Shown: positions 43,359 through 52,555 of the stretch, piece after piece
How the letters are laid out: each line of letters starts with the position of its first letter
How positions within the stretch are numbered: position 1 is the stretch's first letter
Notes under the pieces: model-generated
Seen by the model: only the letters and a program-made list of their open reading frames with translations
What the model was told of the DNA's origin: nothing
Database searches by the model: none
DNA from: JAIEPW01 sp964471915
GTDB lineage: Bacteria; Acidobacteriota; Terriglobia; Bryobacterales; Bryobacteraceae
Assembly (NCBI GenBank): GCA_964471915.1
Contig: CAYYID010000003.1
Span: 1-64,000 of the forward strand
Direction: 5' to 3'
Length of the DNA stretch: 64,000 bases
Program-made: the position numbers and the translations under genes

Positions 43359-46300
43359 TCAGGGCGCTCCCAGGATGCCTTTGACGATCATCGGCGACAT
43401 CTGGCCGCGCGTGACGGGGCTGGTGTCGCAATACTGATTCGCCGAGCAGCCGCTCCAGAAGCCGAGCTCGCGCATTTTCTGGATGAACCGGAAGAACGGG
43501 TGCGAGGCGGGGACGTCGGTGAAGTACGGCGTCGCCGGCCAGGTGAAGCTGGTGAGGTTATTGGCCTGCATCCAGGCGGCGATGATGAAGACGGCCATCT
43601 GGCCGTGGGTAATGGAAGCTTCGCCGCAGAACAGCGGCGGGACCGCGGAACAACCCGCGGTGATCTCCAGCTCCCGGATTCGTTGGACGAACGGGAAGTA
43701 CGGGCTCGGCGGCCGTACGTCCTCGAAGTACGGGCTTGCTGGGTAAGTAAGCGGGACTCGGAGCCGTTTGTTTAGGGCCGTGACGATCAGCACAGCCATT
43801 TGCGCGCGGGTGACAGAGCTATCGGGGCAGAACAAGCGCGGGGCCACCGAGCATCCGGCCGTGATGCCGTTCGCGTGAAGCTGACCAATCGACTCGTAGA
43901 AAGGATGCGAGGGCGGGACGTCCTGAAACACGGGGTCGGGCGCGCCGGCGCCGGCTTGGGTGACGGTGAAGGGCAGGCCCGCGATGGTCAGCGTCCCGGT
44001 GCGGAACACCGCTCCTGTGTTGGCGGCGATGGCGATGGAGACGCCGGCAGCGCCGATTCCCGTCGCCCCCGTGGTCACGTTCAGCCAAGCCGCGTTGCTT
44101 ATCGCGCTCCAGCCGCAGCCAGGCGGCGCGGTGACGCTGACGGACGTGGCGGAGGCTCCAGCGCCGGAACTCGCGGTGCTGGACGAAAGCGCGAACGTGC
44201 AGGCCACCGCCGCCTGTGTGACGGTGACACTCGCACCTGCTACGGTGAGCGTAGTGGAACGGGGGAGTCCTGAGGTGTTGGGGTCAAGCGTGAGCGCGAC
44301 GTTCGCGGAGCCGGCGCCGAAGCCTCCGGAAGTGATGTTCACCCAAGGTGCGGATGAAGTCGAAACCCAGGGGCAGTCCGGGCCGGACTGCACCGGGATC
44401 GAATCGACGCCACCATGGAAGGGGGCGTTGACGAGGAGGCGCTGCGGAACGCTCACGCAGCCGGGCGCCGGCGAAGAAGCCGCTACGATGTGCAGAGCGA
44501 AGGGAGAAGGCTCCGCGCCAAAATCCCGCGCTCGCACCACGCTCACAAACCCGTTTTCCGCCGCGTTCCAGAACACTTGCTGCGGCAAGGAAGAGTAGGA
44601 CCGTCCCTCGAACTCCAGTGTCGGAGAACGAACTTGACCGGCCGGCGCCAGTGAGGTCTCTCCGTAGATACCGATACGAAAGAACTGCCCGAACTCATTG
44701 CCGGGAAGCACCGCTAAACTCTGCCTGAGCGAAGAACGGTCGGCCCAGGTCGCGGTGGTCGCATCTGGAAGCCCCGCTACGGTCACCGCAGGCGTGGACG
44801 ACGTGTCGAGAAGATTTGCGCATGATGTGAAGATCCGCTGGCCGTCGGGGTAAACCCAGCCCGGATCGCAAACAGAACCAGCCACTGTCAACGGAATGGG
44901 CATCCCGCCGCGAATATCCCATTTTCGAAACAGGGAGAGGGAATAAAGGTAGTCCCCATCTGCGGTGACACCAAGGCTCCCGTAAACTAGCGATGCAAAT
45001 CGCGTCGCCGACACCCGGTCTGTGGGTGTGACAGGAACCCGAAACGCATAAGCATCGGTAATCCCGCGAAAGTATGCGTAACCGTTTCGGGAGAACCGAA
45101 TCTCATCGACAATGGCGCCCACGCGCCAGGCAGCGAACACGGAACCGGAAACGAGCCCCACGTATGAGACCCATCCATCGTGTCCGATGAGGGCGAAGTT
45201 TCCGTCCGGGCTGACCGTTACAGCACGTGGCGGTCTGGGGAGCGGCACGACGGTATCGAATCCGGTCTTCGGCTCGTAAATGTGTAATTCGTGCGGTCGG
45301 TCGGAAATGAGGACCATGCGGTCCAGGGGTCGGGAGTAAGCGGCCGCGAGGACACGATACCCGATGCGGCGCACCGGGCCGGGCGTTGTTGCTCCCTCCT
45401 GAACGATCGTCACTCGAACGCCGTGTACGGATAGAGTCCCTGTCCTCGGGAAAGGACTCGGGTTCCGTCGGACAATGTAGGATAGGCTCCGGCTGCCGGC
45501 CGTGAAACCCCTGTCGATAACCTCAATCCCGCCAGTGGTTTCGACCTGGTAGCGACAGTTTCTTGCGGCTGTGACCTGCAGCTTTCCCAGAATCCCGGCG
45601 GCCGGCGATCTTTGGATGTCCGTCTGAAGAGTGACGGCGCACGCCGAAGGAACGTCTTGGGGAAGAATATGGACGCCGTACGCGACGCCGGGGCCGACGT
45701 TTGCTTCACTTTGGCTCACCGCGTAGAAACCCATGGAAGCCCTGTTAAAGAAGACCCACCTGCCGCGGGCGCGAACCCCGCCCGGGTAGTCGTCGAGAGC
45801 GATTCCTCCACTCGGGTTGAAGAACCCCGAATCGAAAAGCCAAACGTAAGAGTCGTCGGCGATCGGCGAACTTCCATTGTCCGGAATCGCTGCGATATGG
45901 CCGAACCCCTCGAGTTCGGCCACGCTGCGAAGGCGGGAAACGCCATTGAGGCTGGTCTCGTACTCGGGGTCGTCAGTTGCCGTCGCTCCGCTCCTGGCCA
46001 CCACCGCGCAACCGGAGTAAAGTCGAACTTCATCCGCCGATTGTTGGAGACCTGGACAGATTGCATTCAAGGGCGACGTGTAAACCTGACCCATCGGACC
46101 GCTGGAAACGTCAATCTTGGCCAAGTAGGACGTATTCGTGGACACCAGGATTGCGCCCAGTCGGGGGCTATACACGCTGTCTCCCGTGACGACGGAAGAC
46201 GTGGGGATGATCTCGCCGGTGGTCAAGTTGATGGACGCCCCAGACGGAGTCGCTCCGCGGGCCCAGATCCATGCTGAACTGGCGTCGGCCTGAGTCACCT

Positions 46301-46625
46301 GGAAAGGAACTAAAAAAGTCCGATCGACGGTCGCTGTGTCGAGATTCACCCACGAAACGAGCAGGTCGTGCCCAACGGCCGCGCGTCGCCCGTCCGGGCT
46401 CAATCGCAAGGATTCGGGGCGCTTTGCAAGGCTAATTGAGCGAAGGGACCGACTGACTGGTTCGTAAAGATGCAACTGAGGTGGGCCGTCCGACGCCATC
46501 ACCAACTGATTCACCGATTTGCTGTATTCGACGAAGATAGGCCGGAAAGGTAATACGTCAGGCTGCGCGAGCAACGCCGACGGAAGCAAAAACAACAGCC
46601 CAAGGACGAAAGGGCGCGCTGGCAC
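43359..46625 (-). CDS. Large secreted beta-propeller/BACON protein with C-terminal SLH repeats
   Basis: This 1088-aa exported protein (signal FVLGLLFLLPSALLAQ) contains two related propeller-like blocks (each with HLYEP or HIYEP and LSPDG or VSPDGxxALIGHD motifs). Cysteine-containing BACON/Ig-like modules follow (CAVTLQ..., GCVSVPQ..., CTFALSS...). Three SLH-type repeats end the protein (FQDVPPSHPFYESIGQLHAN, FEDVRPPSPYFPFVQRIREL, FTDVPASHPFFRFIQKMREL). It is probably attached to the cell surface. The GTG at 46623-46625 was chosen because a good promoter lies directly upstream and AGGA precedes it. Confidence 0.82.
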   Translation of the reverse strand: MPARPFVLGLLFLLPSALLAQPDVLPFRPIFVEYSKSVNQLVMASDGPPQLHLYEPVSRSLRSISLAKRPESLRLSPDGRRAAVGHDLLVSWVNLDTATVDRTFLVPFQVTQADASSAWIWARGATPSGASINLTTGEIIPTSSVVTGDSVYSPRLGAILVSTNTSYLAKIDVSSGPMGQVYTSPLNAICPGLQQSADEVRLYSGCAVVARSGATATDDPEYETSLNGVSRLRSVAELEGFGHIAAIPDNGSSPIADDSYVWLFDSGFFNPSGGIALDDYPGGVRARGRWVFFNRASMGFYAVSQSEANVGPGVAYGVHILPQDVPSACAVTLQTDIQRSPAAGILGKLQVTAARNCRYQVETTGGIEVIDRGFTAGSRSLSYIVRRNPSPFPRTGTLSVHGVRVTIVQEGATTPGPVRRIGYRVLAAAYSRPLDRMVLISDRPHELHIYEPKTGFDTVVPLPRPPRAVTVSPDGNFALIGHDGWVSYVGLVSGSVFAAWRVGAIVDEIRFSRNGYAYFRGITDAYAFRVPVTPTDRVSATRFASLVYGSLGVTADGDYLYSLSLFRKWDIRGGMPIPLTVAGSVCDPGWVYPDGQRIFTSCANLLDTSSTPAVTVAGLPDATTATWADRSSLRQSLAVLPGNEFGQFFRIGIYGETSLAPAGQVRSPTLEFEGRSYSSLPQQVFWNAAENGFVSVVRARDFGAEPSPFALHIVAASSPAPGCVSVPQRLLVNAPFHGGVDSIPVQSGPDCPWVSTSSAPWVNITSGGFGAGSANVALTLDPNTSGLPRSTTLTVAGASVTVTQAAVACTFALSSSTASSGAGASATSVSVTAPPGCGWSAISNAAWLNVTTGATGIGAAGVSIAIAANTGAVFRTGTLTIAGLPFTVTQAGAGAPDPVFQDVPPSHPFYESIGQLHANGITAGCSVAPRLFCPDSSVTRAQMAVLIVTALNKRLRVPLTYPASPYFEDVRPPSPYFPFVQRIRELEITAGCSAVPPLFCGEASITHGQMAVFIIAAWMQANNLTSFTWPATPYFTDVPASHPFFRFIQKMRELGFWSGCSANQYCDTSPVTRGQMSPMIVKGILGAP

Positions 46626-46646
46626 GACAGTTAATCCTATGCTCCG

Positions 46647-46675
46647 ATTCAAGCAGTCTAATCGAGGACTGTCAA
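46647..46675 (-). promoter_or_regulatory. Sigma-70-type promoter of the SLH protein gene
   Basis: On the minus strand a perfect -35 TTGACA (46670-46675), a 17-bp spacer and -10 TTGAAT (46647-46652) lie 21 bp before the GTG start. This also argues against a longer coding start at 46718. Confidence 0.7.
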
Positions 46676-46699
46676 GGTAAAGTTCCGCGCTGGACAGAA

Positions 46700-47038
46700 T
46701 CACGACCCGTTCAGACATTCGAACACAATCGTCGCGTTTTCCTCAAAAGCCGGAAACGCGACCTCGAAGAACCACTCCTCGAACCGCTTCGCCCCCGCTA
46801 ACCGCTCCGGTAGCGCTGCGGTCCACGCCTCCCAACCCGCCATTTCCTCGCCGATCTCGACGACGCCCGCGTCCGTCTCCAGCAGCATGCGGATGGAATC
46901 CACGGTGTAGCAATCCCGCTTAAAGGCCACCACTTTGCGGACCTCGGCAAAGGGGATACGCTGCTCGTGCCAGGCGCGCTTCCAATCCCGGCGGCGGACC
47001 AGCAGCGCCGCGTCCGTCAGCACCAGTTCACCTTCCAC
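46700..47038 (-). CDS. Hypothetical protein, PH-like small domain
   Basis: This 112-aa protein has an alternating hydrophobic pattern at its start (LVLTDAALLVRR, IPFAEVRKVVAFKRD, IRMLLETDAGVVEIGEEM), like the strands of a PH-like barrel, followed by helices. The family was not recognised. A GTG at 47023 preceded by AAGGTGA may be the real start. It is divergent from the glyoxalase-family gene. Confidence 0.6.
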   Translation of the reverse strand: MEGELVLTDAALLVRRRDWKRAWHEQRIPFAEVRKVVAFKRDCYTVDSIRMLLETDAGVVEIGEEMAGWEAWTAALPERLAGAKRFEEWFFEVAFPAFEENATIVFECLNGS

Positions 47039-47097
47039 ACCTCTACCGATGCGGCGCCGCCGCCGGAGGTCGCGGGAGCCTGTGCCACACTGAAAGC

Positions 47098-47997
47098 ATG
47101 ATCCTCGGCCTGCACCACGTGACCGCCATCGGCGGCGATCCGCAGGAGAACTACAACTTTTATGCCGGCTTTCTCGGGATGCGTCTGGTGAAGAAGACCG
47201 TCAACTTCGACGACCCCGGGACGTACCACCTCTACTACGGCGATTCGCAGGGCTCACCCGGGTCGCTGGTGACGTTCTTCGCCTGGCCCAATTCCTACCG
47301 CGGACGCGCGGGGAATGGCCAGCCAACGACGATTTCGCTGGCGGTGCCGAAGGGGTCCCTGGACGCCTGGATCAACCGCGCCAGCTACGCGGGCGTCGGC
47401 ATGAGCGAGCGGATGACGCGCTTCGACGAAGAGTACGTCACGCTGGAGGATCCGGACGGCATCGAGGTGGAACTGGTGGCGTCGGGCTCGGATTCGGCCG
47501 AACCCGCGGTCGAGCGGCTCCATTCGATCACGCTCTCCGAAGAAGGCTATGAGCGCACGGCTGCGATGCTGACGGGCCTGCTCGGCTACCGTCTGCAGGC
47601 CGAGACCGGTAACCGCTTCCGCTATGAGGTGGCGGGCGGCGGGGCTTCGACGTATCTCGACGTGGTCTGCGCGCCGGATCTGCGGCGCGGCGGCATGGGT
47701 AGCGGGACCATCCACCACGTGGCGATCCGGACCCCGGACGACGCCGCGCAGGCCGAATGGCGCAAGAAAGTGGTCGCCGCGGGCCTGAACGTCAGCCCGG
47801 TGATGGACCGCCAGTACTTCCACTCGATCTACTTCCGCGAGCCGGGCGGAGTGCTGTTCGAGATCGCGACGGATCCGCCGGGCTTCGCCGCGGATGAGGA
47901 TCCGGCGCATCTGGGGGAGGCGCTGAAACTGCCGCCGTGGCTGGAGCCGGTGCGCGAGCAGATCGAGCGGCGGCTACCGGCGCTCGAAACGAAATGA
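47098..47997 (+). CDS. Ring-cleaving dioxygenase-like VOC protein (MhqO/MhqA type)
   Basis: This 299-aa protein has two vicinal-oxygen-chelate modules. It starts ILGLHHVTAIGGDPQENYNF, then VKKTVNFDDPGTYHLYYGD, the recognised opening of the MhqO/MhqA family of hydroquinone-responsive dioxygenases. Metal ligands are H6 in LHHVTA, a second histidine in GTIHHVAIRT and the glutamate in GGVLFEIATDPPGFA. It overlaps an esterase gene (ATGA), recreating the MhqO/MhqD pairing that detoxifies quinones in Bacillus. Confidence 0.85.
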   Translation: MILGLHHVTAIGGDPQENYNFYAGFLGMRLVKKTVNFDDPGTYHLYYGDSQGSPGSLVTFFAWPNSYRGRAGNGQPTTISLAVPKGSLDAWINRASYAGVGMSERMTRFDEEYVTLEDPDGIEVELVASGSDSAEPAVERLHSITLSEEGYERTAAMLTGLLGYRLQAETGNRFRYEVAGGGASTYLDVVCAPDLRRGGMGSGTIHHVAIRTPDDAAQAEWRKKVVAAGLNVSPVMDRQYFHSIYFREPGGVLFEIATDPPGFAADEDPAHLGEALKLPPWLEPVREQIERRLPALETK

Positions 47998-48614
47998 GCT
48001 TCGTCCACCGCTGGGCCGCCGGCGATCCGCCCGTGGCGCTGCTGCTCCACGGCACCGGCGGCGACGAGAACGACCTGATCCCGGTGGGCAAGTGGATCGC
48101 GCCGGCGTCGGCGATCCTGAGTCCGAGGGGGCAGGTGCTGGAGAACGGCGCGCCACGCTTCTTTCGCAGGCTGACGGAAGGCGTTTTCGATCTGCCGGAC
48201 CTGCACCGCCGGACGGCCGACCTGGCCGCGTTCCTGGACGAAGCCGCCGCGAAGTACGGCTTCGCGGCGGGTTCGGCGCTGGCGATCGGGTACTCGAACG
48301 GTGCGAACATCGCCGCGAGCCTGCTGCTGGCGCGTCCGGAGGCGCTGGCGGGCGCCGTCCTTTTCCGGGCGATGGTCCCGTTCGAGCCTCAGACGCTGCC
48401 GGACCTGAGCGGCAAGCCAGTGTTTCTTTCCGCCGGACGGCGGGATCCGATTGTCCCGATCGAGAACACCGAGCGCCTCGCGGAGATGCTGGAACGCGCC
48501 GGGGCGCGCGTCACGCGCAACTGGCAGGCCGCCGGCCACAACCTGGAGCGCGAGGAACTCGACATCGCCGCGGCTTGGTGGGCCGCCTTGGGGGAGGAGA
48601 ACGCGCGCGCGTGA
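47994..48614 (+). CDS. Alpha/beta hydrolase, MhqD-like carboxylesterase
   Basis: This 206-aa serine hydrolase has LLLHGTGGDENDLIPVG (oxyanion region), the nucleophile elbow GYSNGANIA, the aspartate near SAGRRDPIVP and the histidine in AAGHNLERE. These are the features of the phospholipase/carboxylesterase group containing MhqD. Co-translation with the VOC dioxygenase suggests a two-step quinone or aromatic detoxification. Its stop overlaps the GTG of the transporter gene. Confidence 0.85.
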   Translation: MSFVHRWAAGDPPVALLLHGTGGDENDLIPVGKWIAPASAILSPRGQVLENGAPRFFRRLTEGVFDLPDLHRRTADLAAFLDEAAAKYGFAAGSALAIGYSNGANIAASLLLARPEALAGAVLFRAMVPFEPQTLPDLSGKPVFLSAGRRDPIVPIENTERLAEMLERAGARVTRNWQAAGHNLEREELDIAAAWWAALGEENARA

Positions 48615-49828
48615 CCGCTGCCGCACCGCCCCGCGACCCCTGGGAGCCGTTGCGCTATCCGGTGTATCGCGCGCTTTGGTTCGCGGCCATCGGCTCCAAC
48701 ATCGGCACCTGGATGCACACGGTGGCGGCGTCGTGGCTGATGGCGACGCTCACGGCGTCGCCCTTGCCGGTCGCGCTGGTGCAGACCGCCAGCAGCCTGC
48801 CGGTCTTCCTGCTGGGGCTCTTTGCCGGGGCGCTGGCGGACATGGTCGAACGGCGGCGGCTGCTGCTGGTGACCCAGGGCCTGATGCTGACGACGGCAGC
48901 GGCGCTGGGCGCCGTGGCCTGGCTGGGCTACGCGACGCCGGCGCGCCTGCTGGCGCTGACGTTCGCGCTCGGCATCTGCACCGCGCTGAACGGACCGGCG
49001 TGGACGGCGGCGGTGCCGGAGACCGTTCCGCGTCCCGTGCTGCCCACGGCGGTGGCATTGAACTCAGTTGGGTTCAACATTGCGCGCGCCACGGGTCCGG
49101 CGCTGGGCGGATTCCTGGTAGCCGCGACGCAGCCCGCGGTGGCGTTTTTGCTGAACTCGCTGTCCTACGCCGGGGTGATCGCGGTGCTGGCGCGCTGGCG
49201 GCCGGAGCCGGATGCGGCGGCCGGCCGCCCGGAGAGCTTTCGCGACGCCCTGGCGGGCGGGGTCCGGTATTTTCGCACGGCGCCCGGGTTCCGCCACGTG
49301 CTGTACCGCGCGGGACTGTTCGGCCTGGCCTCGAGCGCGATGTGGGCGCTGCTGCCGGTGGTGGCGAAGGCGGAGTTCGGCTCCGCGGCGGGCTACGGCG
49401 TGCTGCTGGGCTGCCTGGGCGCGGGCTCGGTGGCCGGGGCGACGGTGATGCCGCGTCTGCGGGATCGCTATCAGCCCGACGGCGTCGCGGTGCGGGGGGC
49501 GTGGGCGATCGCCGTCATGATCGCCGGGCTGGCGCTCTCGCGCTACTTCGCGGTGAGTTGCCTGGCGATGCTGTGGGCGGGTTTCGCGTGGCTGAACGTG
49601 ATGTCGCAGTTCAACGTCGCGGCGCAGGCGACGCCGCCGGCGCCGCTGCGGGCGCGGGCGCTGGCGATGTACCTGCTGGTGTTCCAGGGGTCCCTGGCGG
49701 CGGGGTCCGGTTTGTGGGGAGCGGTAGCCTCGCGGTGGGGCGTTTCGGTGGCGCTGCTGGCGGCGGCGGGGGCGCTGGCGGTCAGTGCGAGCGCGGCGCG
49801 GTGGTGGTGGCCGCTTCCGAAGGAGTAA
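48611..49828 (+). CDS. MFS exporter (MFS_3/EntS-like)
   Basis: This 405-aa, 11-12 helix transporter opens YPVYRALWFAAIGSNIGTWM, typical of the MFS_3 group (EntS-like, transmembrane secretion effectors), with LADMVERRRLLL between helices 2 and 3. It starts with GTG overlapping the esterase stop. Within the operon with the MhqO/MhqD-like pair it may export an aromatic or quinone-derived compound. Confidence 0.85.
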   Translation: MTAAAPPRDPWEPLRYPVYRALWFAAIGSNIGTWMHTVAASWLMATLTASPLPVALVQTASSLPVFLLGLFAGALADMVERRRLLLVTQGLMLTTAAALGAVAWLGYATPARLLALTFALGICTALNGPAWTAAVPETVPRPVLPTAVALNSVGFNIARATGPALGGFLVAATQPAVAFLLNSLSYAGVIAVLARWRPEPDAAAGRPESFRDALAGGVRYFRTAPGFRHVLYRAGLFGLASSAMWALLPVVAKAEFGSAAGYGVLLGCLGAGSVAGATVMPRLRDRYQPDGVAVRGAWAIAVMIAGLALSRYFAVSCLAMLWAGFAWLNVMSQFNVAAQATPPAPLRARALAMYLLVFQGSLAAGSGLWGAVASRWGVSVALLAAAGALAVSASAARWWWPLPKE

Positions 49829-49834
49829 GGCTCC

Positions 49835-51253
49835 TCAGATTAGGCTCTTGCGCCAGATGTCGAGTCCTTCGATCAGGGCGCGGTCCAGCCAAGCAACATA
49901 ACGGCGTTGGACATCTTCATCGCTCTCAGCGTAGTTGATAAAAAACGCTTCGCCAGTCAACGGCGTAGCTCGGCCGTCGGCGTCGCGATGGACCGCTTGG
50001 ACGGCCAGGATGCCGTGAAACGCGTCACCAACCGCATGAGCGCAGACCCCGACCTCGAAAGTCGAATTGCGCCGCATCTTCAATGCAGTGCACCATTCGA
50101 AAACATCTGGAGCCGCTTTGTACCCGAGCTGATTCGCCAATGCGCCCACATCGAGGCGCGGCTCCGGGGTCACAACACTTACGCGCACTTCGAGAAATGA
50201 CGCGACCTCGCGTTGCAGTTGCTCGCCTCTAGACCGCAACATTGTCTCCGTCTTCTCCTTGAGTAGACCGGCAATGCTCTTGGCGCGTTCCCAGCCAGTT
50301 TGGTGCGGCTCCCGCCTCTGCTCGAGTGTGTTTCGAATCGCCGCGAGCGCATCGTCGAAGGTTTCCGGCGGCTCGACCTCGTAGCGCATCTCGATCGCGG
50401 CCATCACCTCCATTCGCTGCAGGCGTCCGACCAGCCGCACCAGCGTTCGCAGCCCTCCATCATCGGCGAGTTCCAGCGCGCGAATGTACGCCTCGCGCTC
50501 ATCGCGCCGCACGACCAGCGGAAACCAGCCCGCCTTGATAAACACGAGGCTCGCCAGCGCCCGGGCCACCCGGCCGTTGCCATCCGGGAACGGATGGATC
50601 TGCGTGAAAACATGATGCAGCCACGCGGCCTCGACTTCAACGGGCGTGCCCGAAGCCATGTGTTCCTGATGCAGCCGGATCATGCGATCCATTTCGGCAG
50701 CCACGTGCTCTGGCGGGCAGTATTCGTGAACCGTGCCGTCGTCCCGTCTCGGGTTGTTCGGCTCGGACTTGTACACTCCCTTGTCGAAGGGGCGCTCCGA
50801 CATGCGGCCCAGCGCATCCACAACTTTCCGCGTGGTGACATTGCGGAGCAGCGCCTGGTGCAGCTCCTTGATGTAGCCGGCGGTCAGCTCTCGCTCACCC
50901 TTGACGAAAGCGAAGATCCCTTCGAGCGCTTCGGCATGATCGCGGATCATCTGCGCGACCAGCTCGGGATCCTGGTCCGTCGCCGCGCGGTCGATCAGGT
51001 CGGCGTTGATGCCGCGCTCGATCAGCGTCTGCGTGGTACCGCGGTCGAGCGTGTAGGCGCGCTCGATGATGCCGGTTTCGATTGCCCACTCGCGCCGCAG
51101 GCGGTTGCTGAACTCCGCCAGCGTGCCCCGCGCCTCCATCTCCGCCCGCTGCTCGCTCCAGATCTGCGCCAGAGCCGGCATTTCGGTGTCGGTGAGCGTG
51201 CGCGGATCGGCGGGCAGGTCCTCGAATTCGCGCCATCGGTGGCCCGCGGACAT
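49835..51253 (-). CDS. Fic family protein (putative AMP-transferase)
   Basis: This 472-aa Fic-domain protein has the catalytic motif HPFPDGNGRVARA at 220-232. Fic proteins usually transfer AMP to hydroxyls of target proteins. An N-terminal helix holds TGIIER (60-65), which resembles the inhibitory [ST]xxxE[GN] motif of self-inhibited class II Fic proteins, with Arg in place of Gly/Asn. A C-terminal extension of about 150 residues follows the Fic core. It stands alone with no separate antitoxin. Confidence 0.9.
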   Translation of the reverse strand: MSAGHRWREFEDLPADPRTLTDTEMPALAQIWSEQRAEMEARGTLAEFSNRLRREWAIETGIIERAYTLDRGTTQTLIERGINADLIDRAATDQDPELVAQMIRDHAEALEGIFAFVKGERELTAGYIKELHQALLRNVTTRKVVDALGRMSERPFDKGVYKSEPNNPRRDDGTVHEYCPPEHVAAEMDRMIRLHQEHMASGTPVEVEAAWLHHVFTQIHPFPDGNGRVARALASLVFIKAGWFPLVVRRDEREAYIRALELADDGGLRTLVRLVGRLQRMEVMAAIEMRYEVEPPETFDDALAAIRNTLEQRREPHQTGWERAKSIAGLLKEKTETMLRSRGEQLQREVASFLEVRVSVVTPEPRLDVGALANQLGYKAAPDVFEWCTALKMRRNSTFEVGVCAHAVGDAFHGILAVQAVHRDADGRATPLTGEAFFINYAESDEDVQRRYVAWLDRALIEGLDIWRKSLI

Positions 51254-51319
51254 ATGCTCGATCTTAGCGAATGTCCGGCGCGGGCGACCTTGCCCGCCGC
51301 CGTGTCACACTGGCTCTAG

Positions 51320-52555
51320 ATGTCCGACTCCGCGCTCGCGACCCCGAACCTCAAGTCGCTCGCCGCCTCCCCCGAGCTGCGCGAGCCCCTGCTCTGGTTC
51401 GCCCGCGAACGCACCTGGATCAACGAACAGCACCTCAAGATCTGCCGGATCCCCGCGCCGACGTTCCTCGAACAGAAGCGGGCGGAATGGGTGTGCGGCC
51501 AGCTTCAGGGTCTCGGCTGGGACGCGCGCCTGGACCGGGCCGGGAACGTGGTCGCCCGCCGTTCGGGACTCGAACCGCGCCCGGAGATCGCCCTCACCGC
51601 GCACCTCGACACCGTGCTTGCGCCCCGGCACTCCGATGACGTTTTCGCCGCCCCGGACGGCACGCTGCGCGGACCGGGCGTGTCGGACAACGGCGCCGGG
51701 CTGGCGGGACTGCTGGCGCTGGCCGCGGTGATCGACCGCCACCGGCTCTTCGACGACACGCCCTGCGGGGTGACCCTGATCGCCAACGTCGGCGAGGAGG
51801 GCGAGGGCAATCTCAGCGGCATGCGCTACCTGTGCCGCCCGGGCGCGGAGCGGTACCGCGCCTTCCTGGTGCTGGACGGTCCCGCGACCACGCACATCAC
51901 CTGCCAGGCGCTCGCCAGCCGCCGCTTCGAATGTTCCCTGGCGGGGCCGGGCGGCCACAGTTGGAGCGACCACGGCGCCGCGAATCCGGTGCACGCGCTG
52001 AGCCGCGCGATCACCCTGTTCTGCGACGCGCGGCGCGCCGTGAACGGCAGCGGTCCCCGGGCCTCCTACAACTTCGGGGTGATCGACGGCGGCGCCAGCG
52101 TCACCTCGATCCCGGCGCACGCCCGCGTCAAAGTGGACCTGCGCAGCGAAAGCCCGGATCTGCTCGAGGAACTTACGGCGCTGCTCGGAACGTCGCTCGA
52201 ACGGGCGCTGGAAGTGGAGCACTCGCGCGCCACCGGCGCGCGGCTGACGGCGCGCCTCAAGGAACTGGGATCCCGGCCCGGCGGGCGGCTGCCGGAGACC
52301 TCGCCGCTGCTGCGGCATCTGCGGGCCGTGGACCAGCACCTCGGCGTTCGCAGCCAGCTCGATTGCTCATCGACGGACGCCAACATTCCCCTTTCGCTGG
52401 GTCTGCCGGCCGTCTCGATCGGCGCGGGCGGGCAAGGCGGCGGCGCCCATTCGCCGGACGAGTGGTTCCATCCCGAGGGCCGGGAAATCGGCCTGCGGCG
52501 GGTCCTGTTGACGCTGGCCCTCCTCGCCCGCGATACCGAGATCGCCGGCCTGTGA
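51320..52555 (+). CDS. M20 family metallohydrolase/peptidase
   Basis: This 411-aa zinc hydrolase has the motifs TAHLDTVL (metal His and catalytic Asp), GVSDNGAGLAG (bridging Asp), ANVGEEGEGN (catalytic and metal Glu) and a late SIGAGGQGGGAHSPDEWF metal His. It has an inserted dimerisation domain in the middle. It resembles tripeptidase/acetylornithine deacetylase-type members; the substrate is unknown. Its stop overlaps the next start (GTGA). Confidence 0.9.
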   Translation: MSDSALATPNLKSLAASPELREPLLWFARERTWINEQHLKICRIPAPTFLEQKRAEWVCGQLQGLGWDARLDRAGNVVARRSGLEPRPEIALTAHLDTVLAPRHSDDVFAAPDGTLRGPGVSDNGAGLAGLLALAAVIDRHRLFDDTPCGVTLIANVGEEGEGNLSGMRYLCRPGAERYRAFLVLDGPATTHITCQALASRRFECSLAGPGGHSWSDHGAANPVHALSRAITLFCDARRAVNGSGPRASYNFGVIDGGASVTSIPAHARVKVDLRSESPDLLEELTALLGTSLERALEVEHSRATGARLTARLKELGSRPGGRLPETSPLLRHLRAVDQHLGVRSQLDCSSTDANIPLSLGLPAVSIGAGGQGGGAHSPDEWFHPEGREIGLRRVLLTLALLARDTEIAGL

